Assembly: GCF_000455325.1 (NCBI RefSeq)
Contig: NZ_HG322952.1
Coordinates: forward strand, 396,283-460,282
Direction: 5' to 3'
Length of the DNA: 64,000 nucleotides
DNA from: Mycolicibacterium septicum DSM 44393
GTDB taxonomy: Bacteria > Actinomycetota > Actinomycetes > Mycobacteriales > Mycobacteriaceae
Shown here: in pieces, positions 44,106 through 51,744 of the stretch
Layout of the letters: each line of letters opens with the position of its first letter
Numbering within the stretch: position 1 is the stretch's first letter
Notes under the pieces: model-generated
What the model was told of the DNA's origin: nothing
Database searches by the model: none
Seen by the model: only the letters and a program-made list of their open reading frames with translations
Made by a program: the position numbers and the translations under genes

Positions 44106-44837
44106 TCACGCTGCGTTGACATCTCGCGGTAACAATGCGTGCACGGACGGGGCGACCGTCAGCGCAGGCCGGGGGAAACGGTAGCGCGCACATTGCTCCT
44201 CAACGACCTCACCGAGCGCGCCGGCGACACGGCGGAGTGCCCACGGATGCAGACCGAACAGGCCGCCGTCCATGCCCGCCAGGCTGATCCGGCTCAGCAG
44301 CACCGAATGGCTACGCCGGATCATGGCCATGTCAGCAAGCACCGACCGCAGCGCCCCCAGCCCGATCGGATCATGCGCCGGGTCCGCCGCACAGTGCAGG
44401 CCGACGGGTTCGAGCTCACGGTGCTTCAGCACCTCGGCCACGACAGCGGGCATTCCAGCACCCGCGCACACGAACACATGCTCACGTCGGCGCGCGCCGC
44501 GAGCCAGGGCTGCGGCCTGCTGACCGGAGTCGACGACAAGCCGCGCGGCCTGTCCCGTACCGGCGCTCGCGACTGCGGCGGCGTTGCGCGGGTGCATCAC
44601 GAGTTGCGCCGACCGGATTCCTGATGCCAGGGCCAGATTGAGCTCCGCGGCGGTGCGGACATCGACGGTGACACGGTAGCGGCGCATCCAGGCCGCGGCC
44701 GGCTCCAAGTTGAGCAACTCGGCGGGGTAGCTCACCGAGAATCCTTTGAAAGCGCTGCGCCACAACGCGCAACGGCTCAACACCGAGGTCTCGTCCAGCA
44801 ATGCCCTGGGTTGCTCGACGTAATAGGTGGTCACCAT
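44106..44837 (-). CDS. degenerate PLP-barrel (DAP/ornithine decarboxylase-like) protein A
   Basis: A 243-aa protein; GGGAGGG lies upstream of ATG 44837. Barrel elements in order: VDVRTAAELNLALASGI, AQLVMHPRNAAAV, RLVVDSGQQAAAL, LEPVGLHCAADPAHD and RISLAGMDGG. These align well with the diaminopimelate decarboxylase TIM barrel (VSSGGEL, VGLHCHIGS, LDLGGGFG), but the strand that should carry the PLP Lys reads GFSVSYPAELL, with no Lys. The second domain with the catalytic Cys is absent. Probable pseudoenzyme. It lies 87 bases from the orphan KdpA, in the same direction. Confidence 0.75.
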   Translation of the reverse strand: MVTTYYVEQPRALLDETSVLSRCALWRSAFKGFSVSYPAELLNLEPAAAWMRRYRVTVDVRTAAELNLALASGIRSAQLVMHPRNAAAVASAGTGQAARLVVDSGQQAAALARGARRREHVFVCAGAGMPAVVAEVLKHRELEPVGLHCAADPAHDPIGLGALRSVLADMAMIRRSHSVLLSRISLAGMDGGLFGLHPWALRRVAGALGEVVEEQCARYRFPRPALTVAPSVHALLPRDVNAA

Positions 44838-44869
44838 CCTCTGACCCTCCCGCCGCCGGAGTACCGCCA

Positions 44870-44895
44870 CCAGGGTCTTTGCGGTCTCTTGACAC
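44870..44895 (-). promoter_or_regulatory. shared promoter motif (KdpE-like site?), copy A
   Basis: The plus strand reads TCTTTGCGG, then TCTCTTGAC; the minus strand reads GTCAAGA, then CCGCAAAGA. It lies 33 bases before the start of protein A and resembles 44065-44090 and the CGTAAAGA repeats in front of kdpF. Function inferred. Confidence 0.4.
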
Positions 44896-44924
44896 CGTGT
44901 AGCCCAACCTTGACGCGGCCTTGA

Positions 44925-46634
44925 TCACTGCAGCGCGTCGGCGATCGGGCCGACCACCAGAACGGGCAGGTACTCCAGGCCGACGATGAGCAGGGTCGAG
45001 GCCAGGGTCAGCACGACGAAGGTCGGCGTGTGGGTCTTCAGCGTGCCGGCGGTGACGACGCCGGGCCGCTGGGCGGCGAAGTTCCCGGCGATGGCCAGGA
45101 CCGCGATGATCGGCAGGAAGCGGCCGATCACCATCGCGATCGCCAGCGCAACGTTGTACCAGGTGGTGTTCCCGCTGAACCCGGCGAAGCCACTGCCGTT
45201 GTTGGCCGCCGAACTGGTGAACGCGTACAGCACCTCGGAGAGCCCGTGCGGCCCGGAGTTGAGCATCGCCGCGCGCTGACCGGGCAGCGCCATCGCGATC
45301 GCCGTTCCGACCAGGACCGCGACCGGCAGCGCCAGCAGGTACAGGCTGACCAGCTTCATGTGCCGGGCCTGCAGCCGCTGCTTGAGGTACTCCGGCGTTG
45401 TCCCGACCATCAACCCGCCCAGGAACACCGCCAGCAGCACCATCATCACCAGGCCATATAGGCCACTGCCGGCACCGCCGGGGGCCACCTCGCCGAGCAT
45501 CATGTTCAGCATCAGCACCGCGCCGCCGAGGCTGGCGAAACTGTCGTACGACGAGTTCGCCGCACCGTCGCCGGACGCGGTGGCCGCCTGACCGAACACC
45601 GCGCTCCCGGGCACGCCGAACCGCATCTCGGTGCCCTCCACCGGCGCACCGACGGCGTGGACGACGGTGCCGTGCGGCACCGACGTCGCCGCGACGAGGG
45701 CCACCGTCGCCAGCACGTACAGCGATGCGACGACGGCGAAGAGCGCCCACCCCTGCCTGCGGTCCCCGACCATCACACCGAAGGTCCGCAGGAACGCCAC
45801 CGGGATCAACAGCATCGCAACGATTTCCACGACGTTGGTCAACGGTGTCGGGTTCTCGAAGGGATGGGCACTGTTGACGTTGAAGGCGCCGCCACCGTCG
45901 CCCGACATCAGCTTGATCGACTCCCACGTGGCGACCGGACCACCGAGCAACGTCTGGCTGCCGCCTGCGATCGTCGAAACATTCTGCGCGCCATGGAAGT
46001 TGTTGACGACACCGAGGGTCAACAGGATCAACGTGACGATCACCGACAGCGGCAGCAGGATCCGGACCACGGTGCGCACCAGATCCACCCAGAAGTTGCC
46101 GATCTCCTGGTTCTGATAGCGTGCCAGCCCGCGGATCAAAACCACCGCAACGCACATGCCGACCGCAAGGCTCGCGAAGGCCTGCACCCCGAGGCCGGCC
46201 ACCAGCCCGACGTGACCGAGAGTCGCCTCGCCCGGGTAGTTCTGCCAACTGGTATTGGTCGTAAACGAAATTGCGGTATTGAACGCTAATGCCGGCGTCA
46301 TGCCTTTATGGCCCCACGGTTCGGGCAAATACACCTGCAAAAGCAACAGCCCGTACAGCAGCAGAACACTGACCGCTGAGAATGCCAGGATCGCGCTCAG
46401 GTAGCCCGTCCAACGTTGCTGACCATCCGGCTGCACCCCGACCAGACGGTAGATCACCCGCTCTACCCGCCAATCGGTGCGGGCGGTGTAGACGGATGCC
46501 AGGTAGTTACCCAGCGGGACATGCAGAAATACGACGAGGACAGCGATCGCGACCAGCTGGCCCCAGGCCGCCGTTCCCCACAGCGATGGATGGTCGATGT
46601 CTCCAGCTCCTTCACGCGCCGACACTCTCGGCAC
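44925..46634 (-). CDS. orphan KdpA paralogue (potassium channel-like subunit) with altered filter loop
   Basis: A 569-aa protein with the ten-helix KdpA plan, about as long as KdpA itself. Filter loops: TNTSWQNYPGE, SGDGGGAFNVNSAHPFENP, SFASLGG and SSAANNGSGFAGF. In the second loop the canonical GTNGGGF(F/Y)NAN is changed to SGDGGGAFNVN. No KdpB or KdpC is encoded beside it, so it may pair with the KdpBC of the divergent operon or work alone. Start uncertain: GTG 46634 or GTG 46625, since the conserved part begins near WGTAAWGQL. The gene shares a 242-base intergenic region with kdpF, in which CGTAAAG-like repeats occur. Confidence 0.9.
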   Translation of the reverse strand: MPRVSAREGAGDIDHPSLWGTAAWGQLVAIAVLVVFLHVPLGNYLASVYTARTDWRVERVIYRLVGVQPDGQQRWTGYLSAILAFSAVSVLLLYGLLLLQVYLPEPWGHKGMTPALAFNTAISFTTNTSWQNYPGEATLGHVGLVAGLGVQAFASLAVGMCVAVVLIRGLARYQNQEIGNFWVDLVRTVVRILLPLSVIVTLILLTLGVVNNFHGAQNVSTIAGGSQTLLGGPVATWESIKLMSGDGGGAFNVNSAHPFENPTPLTNVVEIVAMLLIPVAFLRTFGVMVGDRRQGWALFAVVASLYVLATVALVAATSVPHGTVVHAVGAPVEGTEMRFGVPGSAVFGQAATASGDGAANSSYDSFASLGGAVLMLNMMLGEVAPGGAGSGLYGLVMMVLLAVFLGGLMVGTTPEYLKQRLQARHMKLVSLYLLALPVAVLVGTAIAMALPGQRAAMLNSGPHGLSEVLYAFTSSAANNGSGFAGFSGNTTWYNVALAIAMVIGRFLPIIAVLAIAGNFAAQRPGVVTAGTLKTHTPTFVVLTLASTLLIVGLEYLPVLVVGPIADALQ

Positions 46635-46708
46635 ACGGTAGGAACCAGCGCCGCGAGAATTCGACGGCGATTACGCATTTCCTACGCCACAACCGGGCGC
46701 TGTTGACA

Positions 46709-46797
46709 CCATCTTTACGCCGCTGACGAGGGCCTCCAGGGGCCCCGGGAAAGAACCCGTAAAGGTCCGGCAGCCGAGCGTAAAGAAGACATAAAGA
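46709..46797. promoter_or_regulatory. divergent kdp promoter region with CGTAAAG direct repeats
   Basis: Plus-strand repeats CGTAAAGG (46758-46765), CGTAAAGA (46779-46786) and CATAAAGA (46790-46797) are spaced 21 and 11 bases, one helical turn apart, as expected for OmpR-type dimers such as KdpE. An inverted copy, TCTTTACGCC (46712-46721), faces the orphan kdpA. TTGACA at 46703-46708 could be a -35 box for the plus strand. Binding by KdpE is inferred. Confidence 0.55.
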
Positions 46798-46876
46798 TCG
46801 TCGCCGGCCACCTGCAGCAGACGGACGCTTGATCAGTCGCCGAGATCCGGCGGCCCGAAAACGTGTTGGAGAACCC

Positions 46877-46960
46877 ATGTCCGTAGTGGTGTTCATCGTG
46901 CTGACAGTGGCGATCTTTGCGCTGCTGGGCCTGGTGCAGAAGTTGGTCGAGGGACTGTGA
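46877..46960 (+). CDS. 27-aa membrane peptide upstream of kdpF
   Basis: The ATG at 46877 opens a 27-codon frame coding for MSVVVFIVLTVAIFALLGLV followed by QKLVEGL, a single membrane helix with a short charged tail. GGAG lies four bases before the ATG (GTTGGAGAACCC). The stop overlaps the kdpF GTG (GTGA at 46957-46960), so it is the first translated unit of the kdp operon and coupled to kdpF. Actinobacterial kdp operons can carry such an extra peptide; its role, perhaps stabilising the complex as KdpF does, is unknown. Confidence 0.75.
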   Translation: MSVVVFIVLTVAIFALLGLVQKLVEGL

Positions 46961-47046
46961 GCTACGAAAACGTCGTCGGCCTGGGCCTGGCGATCCTCAT
47001 CGCGCTGTTTCTCTTCGCGGCGCTGCTGTTTCCGGAGAGGTTCTAG
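46957..47046 (+). CDS. kdpF: KdpF, small subunit of the Kdp potassium ATPase
   Basis: A 29-aa peptide from GTG 46957: SYENVVGLGLAILIAL, then FLFAALLFPERF. The ending LLFPERF is the KdpF signature. It is one membrane helix that stabilises KdpABC in lipid. Its TAG overlaps the kdpA GTG by one base. Confidence 0.93.
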   Translation: MSYENVVGLGLAILIALFLFAALLFPERF

Positions 47047-48716
47047 TGACTACTACAACCGCGGGGATCGTTTTCCTCGTCGTCCTCATCGTCGCGGTGG
47101 CGGCCGTCCACGTACCGCTCGGCGACTACATGTACCGCGTCTACTCCACCGAGAAGCACTCGCGTGCCGAACGGCTCATCTACCGGCTGATCGGCGCGGA
47201 CCCGAAGGCCGAACAGACCTGGGGCGCCTACGCCCGCAGCGTGCTGGCCTTCTCTGCGATCAGCGTCCTGTTCCTGTTCGTCTTGCAGCTGGTGCAGGGC
47301 AAATTGCCGCTGCACCTGAACGATCCGGGAACCCCGATGACACCGGCGCTGGCCTGGAACACGGCCATCAGCTTCGTGACCAACACGAACTGGCAGGCAT
47401 ATTCGGGTGAGAGCACCCAGGGCCACCTGGTCCAGATGGCCGGCCTGGCGGTGCAGAACTTCGTCTCGGCCGCGGTCGGCATGGCCGTGGCGATGGCCTT
47501 CGTCCGTGGCCTGGTCCGGCGCAACACCGGCGACCTCGGCAACTTCTGGGTCGACCTGGTGCGCGGTAATCTCCGTATCCTGCTGCCCATTTCGATCGTC
47601 GGCGCGCTGATTCTGCTCGGCGGCGGCGCGATCCAGAACTTCGCCCTGCACAGCGAGGTGGTCAACACGCTCGTGGGCGGCACTCAGACCATCCCCGGCG
47701 GCCCGGTCGCCAGCCAGGAGGTCATCAAGCTGCTCGGCACCAACGGCGGTGGCTTCTACAACGCCAACTCCGCGCACCCGTTCGAGAACCCCACCACCTG
47801 GACCAACTGGGTGGAGATCTTCCTGATCCTGATGATCCCGTTCTCACTGCCGCGGACGTTCGGCCGCATGGTCGGCAGCGTGAAGCAGGGCTATGCGATC
47901 GCCGCCGCGATGGCCGTGATCGCGACGATCAGCGTCAGCCTGATGATGCTGTTCCAGCTGCAGGCTCATGGCACCGTCCCCACCGCCGCCGGCGCCGCGA
48001 TGGAAGGCGTCGAACAGCGGTTCGGCATCGCCAACTCGGCGGTCTTCGCCGATGCGACGACGCTGACCTCGACCGGCGCGGTGGACTCGTTCCACGATTC
48101 GTACACCAGCCTCGGCGGTCTGATCACGATGTTCAACATGCAGCTCGGTGAGGTGGCTCCCGGCGGCGTCGGCTCCGGCCTGTACGGCATGCTGGTGCTG
48201 GCGATCATCACGGTGTTCGTCGCGGGCCTGATGGTCGGCCGCACACCGGAATACCTGGGCAAGAAGATCACCCCCCGTGAGATCAAGCTCGCCGCAACGT
48301 ATTTCCTGATCACACCCCTGCTGGTGCTGACCGGCACCGCAGTGGCGATGGCCATGCCTGGTCAACGGGCAGGCATGCTCAACACCGGGCCACACGGCCT
48401 GTCGGAAGTGCTGTACGCCTTCACGTCAGCCTCCAACAACAACGGTTCCGCCTTCGCCGGCATCAGCGTCAACACCGAGTGGTACAACACCGCCCTCGGC
48501 CTCGCGATGGTGTTCGGCCGGTTCCTGCCGATCATCTTCGTGCTGGCACTGGCCGGATCACTGGCCAAACAGGGCAAGACGCCCGAGTCCATCGGCACCC
48601 TCCCCACCCATCGACCCCAGTTCGTCGGCATGGTCGCCGGCGTCACGCTGATCCTGGTCGCCCTCACCTTCTTGCCCATGCTCGCGCTCGGGCCCCTTGC
48701 TGAAGGAATTCACTGA
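47046..48716 (+). CDS. kdpA: KdpA, potassium-binding channel subunit
   Basis: A 556-aa protein from GTG 47046, which overlaps the kdpF stop. All four selectivity-filter loops are canonical: TNTNWQAYSGES, GTNGGGFYNANSAHPFENP, SYTSLGG and SASNNNGSAFAG. Ten membrane helices. It selects and passes K+ into the complex, driven by KdpB. The protein starts TTTTAGIVFLVVLIV, in agreement with other actinobacterial KdpA. Its stop overlaps kdpB (TGATG). Confidence 0.97.
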   Translation: MTTTTAGIVFLVVLIVAVAAVHVPLGDYMYRVYSTEKHSRAERLIYRLIGADPKAEQTWGAYARSVLAFSAISVLFLFVLQLVQGKLPLHLNDPGTPMTPALAWNTAISFVTNTNWQAYSGESTQGHLVQMAGLAVQNFVSAAVGMAVAMAFVRGLVRRNTGDLGNFWVDLVRGNLRILLPISIVGALILLGGGAIQNFALHSEVVNTLVGGTQTIPGGPVASQEVIKLLGTNGGGFYNANSAHPFENPTTWTNWVEIFLILMIPFSLPRTFGRMVGSVKQGYAIAAAMAVIATISVSLMMLFQLQAHGTVPTAAGAAMEGVEQRFGIANSAVFADATTLTSTGAVDSFHDSYTSLGGLITMFNMQLGEVAPGGVGSGLYGMLVLAIITVFVAGLMVGRTPEYLGKKITPREIKLAATYFLITPLLVLTGTAVAMAMPGQRAGMLNTGPHGLSEVLYAFTSASNNNGSAFAGISVNTEWYNTALGLAMVFGRFLPIIFVLALAGSLAKQGKTPESIGTLPTHRPQFVGMVAGVTLILVALTFLPMLALGPLAEGIH

Positions 48717-50863
48717 TGTCAGTACCTACTCTCGATTCACCGTCGTCCGCACAGCCGAAACCCGGTAGTTCCAACCGAATCAAGGGCGGCCTGCTGGACC
48801 CGAAGATGCTGTGGAAATCGACGCCCGATGCGCTGCGCAAGCTCGACCCGCGCACGCTGTGGCGCAACCCCGTCATGTTCATCGTCGAGATCGGCGCGGT
48901 CTGGAGCACGATCCTGGCCGTGCTCAACCCGTCCTGGTTCTCCGGGCTGATCGTCATCTGGCTCTGGCTGACGGTGATCTTCGCCAACCTGGCCGAGGCT
49001 GTCGCCGAGGGACGCGGCAAGGCCCAGGCCGAGTCGCTGCGCAAGACCAAGACGTCCACCATGGCCCGCCGGCTGACCGGATGGGCCCCGGGCACCCCCG
49101 GCCGCGAAGAGGAAGTCGCCGCACCGCTGCTGCAGCAGGGTGACGTCGTCGTGGTCGAGGCCGGCCAGGTCATCCCCGGAGACGGTGATGTCGTGGAAGG
49201 CATTGCCTCGGTGGATGAGTCGGCGATCACCGGTGAATCGGCACCCGTCATCCGGGAGTCCGGCGGCGACCGGAGCGCGGTCACCGGCGGCACCACGGTG
49301 CTGTCCGACCGCATCGTCGTACAGATCACCCAGAAGCCCGGTGAGAGCTTCATCGACCGGATGATCAACCTGGTCGAGGGCGCCAACCGGCAGAAGACGC
49401 CCAACGAGATCGCGCTCAACATCCTGCTGTCCTCGTTGACGATCATCTTCGTCTTCGCCGTGGCGACCCTGCAGCCGCTGGCCATCTTCTCCAAGGCCAA
49501 CAACCCGGGTGTTGCAGACACCCTGGCGCTCAACGGAAACGGCATCTCGGGCATCGTCATGGTGTCGCTGCTGGTGTGCCTGATCCCCACCACCATCGGC
49601 GCCCTGCTCTCGGCGATCGGCATCGCCGGCATGGACCGACTGGTGCAGCGCAACGTGCTGGCCATGTCCGGCCGCGCTGTCGAGGCAGCCGGAGACGTCA
49701 ACACACTGCTGCTCGACAAGACCGGGACCATCACGCTCGGCAACCGCCAGGCCGCCGCGTTCGTACCGCTGTCGGGCATCACCGAAGATCAACTCGCCGA
49801 TGCCGCACAGCTGTCCAGCCTGGCCGACGAGACCCCCGAGGGCCGATCCATCGTGGTGTTCGCCAAGCAGCAGTACGGTCTGCGGGGCCGCACCCCCGGC
49901 GAACTCGACAAGGCGCACTGGGTGGAGTTCAGTGCCAACACCCGGATGTCGGGCGTCGACCTCTCCGGCGACCATCGGCTGCGCAAGGGCGCGGCGGGCG
50001 CGGTGGCCGAGTGGGTGCGATCCGAAGGCGGCCTGGTACCAACCGAACTCGGCGACATCGTGGACGGGATCTCCGCAGCTGGCGGCACACCGCTGGTGGT
50101 CGGACACGTCGTCGACGGGAATGCCGCAGTGCTCGGCGTGATCCATCTCAAGGACGTCGTCAAGCAGGGCATGCGGGAACGCTTCGACGAGATGCGCCGG
50201 ATGGGCATCCGCACCGTGATGATCACCGGCGACAATCCGTTGACCGCCAAGGCCATCGCGGACGAGGCCGGGGTGGACGACTTCCTCGCCGAGGCCACGC
50301 CCGAGGACAAGATGGCACTGATCAAGAAGGAGCAGGCCGGCGGCAAGCTCGTCGCGATGACCGGCGACGGCACCAACGACGCGCCCGCCCTGGCCCAGGC
50401 CGACGTCGGTGTCGCGATGAACAGCGGGACCTCGGCGGCCAAAGAGGCCGGCAACATGGTCGATCTCGACTCCGACCCGACCAAACTCATCGAGATCGTC
50501 GAGATCGGCAAACAGTTGCTGATCACCCGCGGGGCGTTGACCACGTTCTCCATCGCCAACGACATCGCGAAGTACTTCGCGATCATCCCGGCGTTGTTCG
50601 TGGCCCTGTTCCCCGGCCTGGATCTGCTGAACATCATGCGGCTGCACAGCCCGCAATCGGCGATCCTGTCCGCGGTGATCTTCAATGCGGTCGTCATCGT
50701 GGCGCTGATCCCATTGGCGCTCAAGGGCGTCCGATACACCCCCAGCAGTGCGTCCAAGCTGTTGAGCCGCAACCTGTACGTGTACGGCCTCGGCGGCATC
50801 ATCGCGCCGTTCATCGGCATCAAGCTGATCGACCTCGTCGTCCAACTCTTCCCGGGAATGTGA
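48716..50863 (+). CDS. kdpB: KdpB, P-type ATPase catalytic subunit
   Basis: A 715-aa P-type ATPase. The actuator motif is ITGESAPVIRESGGD, the phosphorylation site LLDKTGTITLGNR, the nucleotide-binding region has GRSIVVFAKQQ, and the hinge is MTGDGTNDAPALAQADVG. The TM segments and the Ser of TGES, whose phosphorylation inhibits the E. coli enzyme, are present. It provides energy for K+ uptake with KdpA, KdpC and KdpF. The start overlaps kdpA; kdpC follows after one base. Confidence 0.98.
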   Translation: MSVPTLDSPSSAQPKPGSSNRIKGGLLDPKMLWKSTPDALRKLDPRTLWRNPVMFIVEIGAVWSTILAVLNPSWFSGLIVIWLWLTVIFANLAEAVAEGRGKAQAESLRKTKTSTMARRLTGWAPGTPGREEEVAAPLLQQGDVVVVEAGQVIPGDGDVVEGIASVDESAITGESAPVIRESGGDRSAVTGGTTVLSDRIVVQITQKPGESFIDRMINLVEGANRQKTPNEIALNILLSSLTIIFVFAVATLQPLAIFSKANNPGVADTLALNGNGISGIVMVSLLVCLIPTTIGALLSAIGIAGMDRLVQRNVLAMSGRAVEAAGDVNTLLLDKTGTITLGNRQAAAFVPLSGITEDQLADAAQLSSLADETPEGRSIVVFAKQQYGLRGRTPGELDKAHWVEFSANTRMSGVDLSGDHRLRKGAAGAVAEWVRSEGGLVPTELGDIVDGISAAGGTPLVVGHVVDGNAAVLGVIHLKDVVKQGMRERFDEMRRMGIRTVMITGDNPLTAKAIADEAGVDDFLAEATPEDKMALIKKEQAGGKLVAMTGDGTNDAPALAQADVGVAMNSGTSAAKEAGNMVDLDSDPTKLIEIVEIGKQLLITRGALTTFSIANDIAKYFAIIPALFVALFPGLDLLNIMRLHSPQSAILSAVIFNAVVIVALIPLALKGVRYTPSSASKLLSRNLYVYGLGGIIAPFIGIKLIDLVVQLFPGM

Positions 50864-50864
50864 C

Positions 50865-51725
50865 ATGAAATTCTCCAACCTGCTCCGCCAACATGCAGCC
50901 GCCCTGCGGGCCCTGCTGGTGCTCACCGTGATCCTGGGCATCGGGTATCCGGTCTTCATCTGGCTGGTGGCCCAGATCCCCGGCCTGCGCGACAAGGCCG
51001 ACGGATCGCTGATCGAGGTGAACGGAAAGCCGGTGGGCAGCAGCCTGATCGGTCAGTCCTTCACCGATGCCGATGGCAATCCCCTGCCCCGCTACTTCCA
51101 GAGCCGTCCGTCGGCCGCCGGTGACGGCTACGACCCCATGTCCACCAGCGCGAGCAACCTGGGGCCGGAGAGCATCGTCGACACTCCGGACAAGCCGAGC
51201 CTGCTCACCCTGGTGTGCTCACGCAGCGCCGCGGTCGGCGAGTTCGACGGCGTCGACGGCGCCCGCCCGTTCTGCACCGGAGACGGTGTCGGTGCGGTGC
51301 TGTCGGTGATCGGGCCACGGGATGCCCGCGGAAACGTCATCCGCCCGACCAAGGTGGTCAGCGTCAACCAGCCGTGCGACACCACGAAGACGCCGTTCGT
51401 CAACACCTATGAAGGCGTGCGGGTCGAATGCGCAAAGGCCGGCGAGGACTACAGCACCGGCCTGATCGTGCCGATCCGCGGCAACGCGCCCGCTGACCCC
51501 GCGGTGCCCGCCGACGCGGTGACCGCCAGTGGCAGCGGACTGGACCCGCACATCTCGCTGGCCTACGCGGATCTGCAGGTCAACCGGGTGGCCAAGGCCC
51601 GCGGCCTCAACCCCGAACTGGTGCGCTCGATGGTGGCCCAGCACACCGACGGACGCACCCTGGGCTTCTTCGGCGAACCGCGGGTCAACGTGCTCGAACT
51701 CAACATCGCCCTCGACTCGCTGTAG
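50865..51725 (+). CDS. kdpC: KdpC with a large cysteine-containing insertion
   Basis: A 286-aa protein, against about 190-200 in most KdpC. The N-terminal helix (residues 12-35) and the conserved ends are normal: FQSRPSAAGDGYDP, SNLGPESI, VTASGSGLDPHIS and RVNVLELNIALD. Between SNLGPESI (about residue 105) and VPADAVTASG (about 212) lies an added stretch of about 95 residues with four Cys (LVCSR, PFCTG, QPCDT, VECAK), rich in Gly, Asp and Pro. It lies on the external side, so disulfides are likely. KdpC stabilises the complex and helps ATP binding. Function of the insert unknown. Confidence 0.95.
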   Translation: MKFSNLLRQHAAALRALLVLTVILGIGYPVFIWLVAQIPGLRDKADGSLIEVNGKPVGSSLIGQSFTDADGNPLPRYFQSRPSAAGDGYDPMSTSASNLGPESIVDTPDKPSLLTLVCSRSAAVGEFDGVDGARPFCTGDGVGAVLSVIGPRDARGNVIRPTKVVSVNQPCDTTKTPFVNTYEGVRVECAKAGEDYSTGLIVPIRGNAPADPAVPADAVTASGSGLDPHISLAYADLQVNRVAKARGLNPELVRSMVAQHTDGRTLGFFGEPRVNVLELNIALDSL

Positions 51726-51744
51726 GCACGAGGATGATGGTCTT

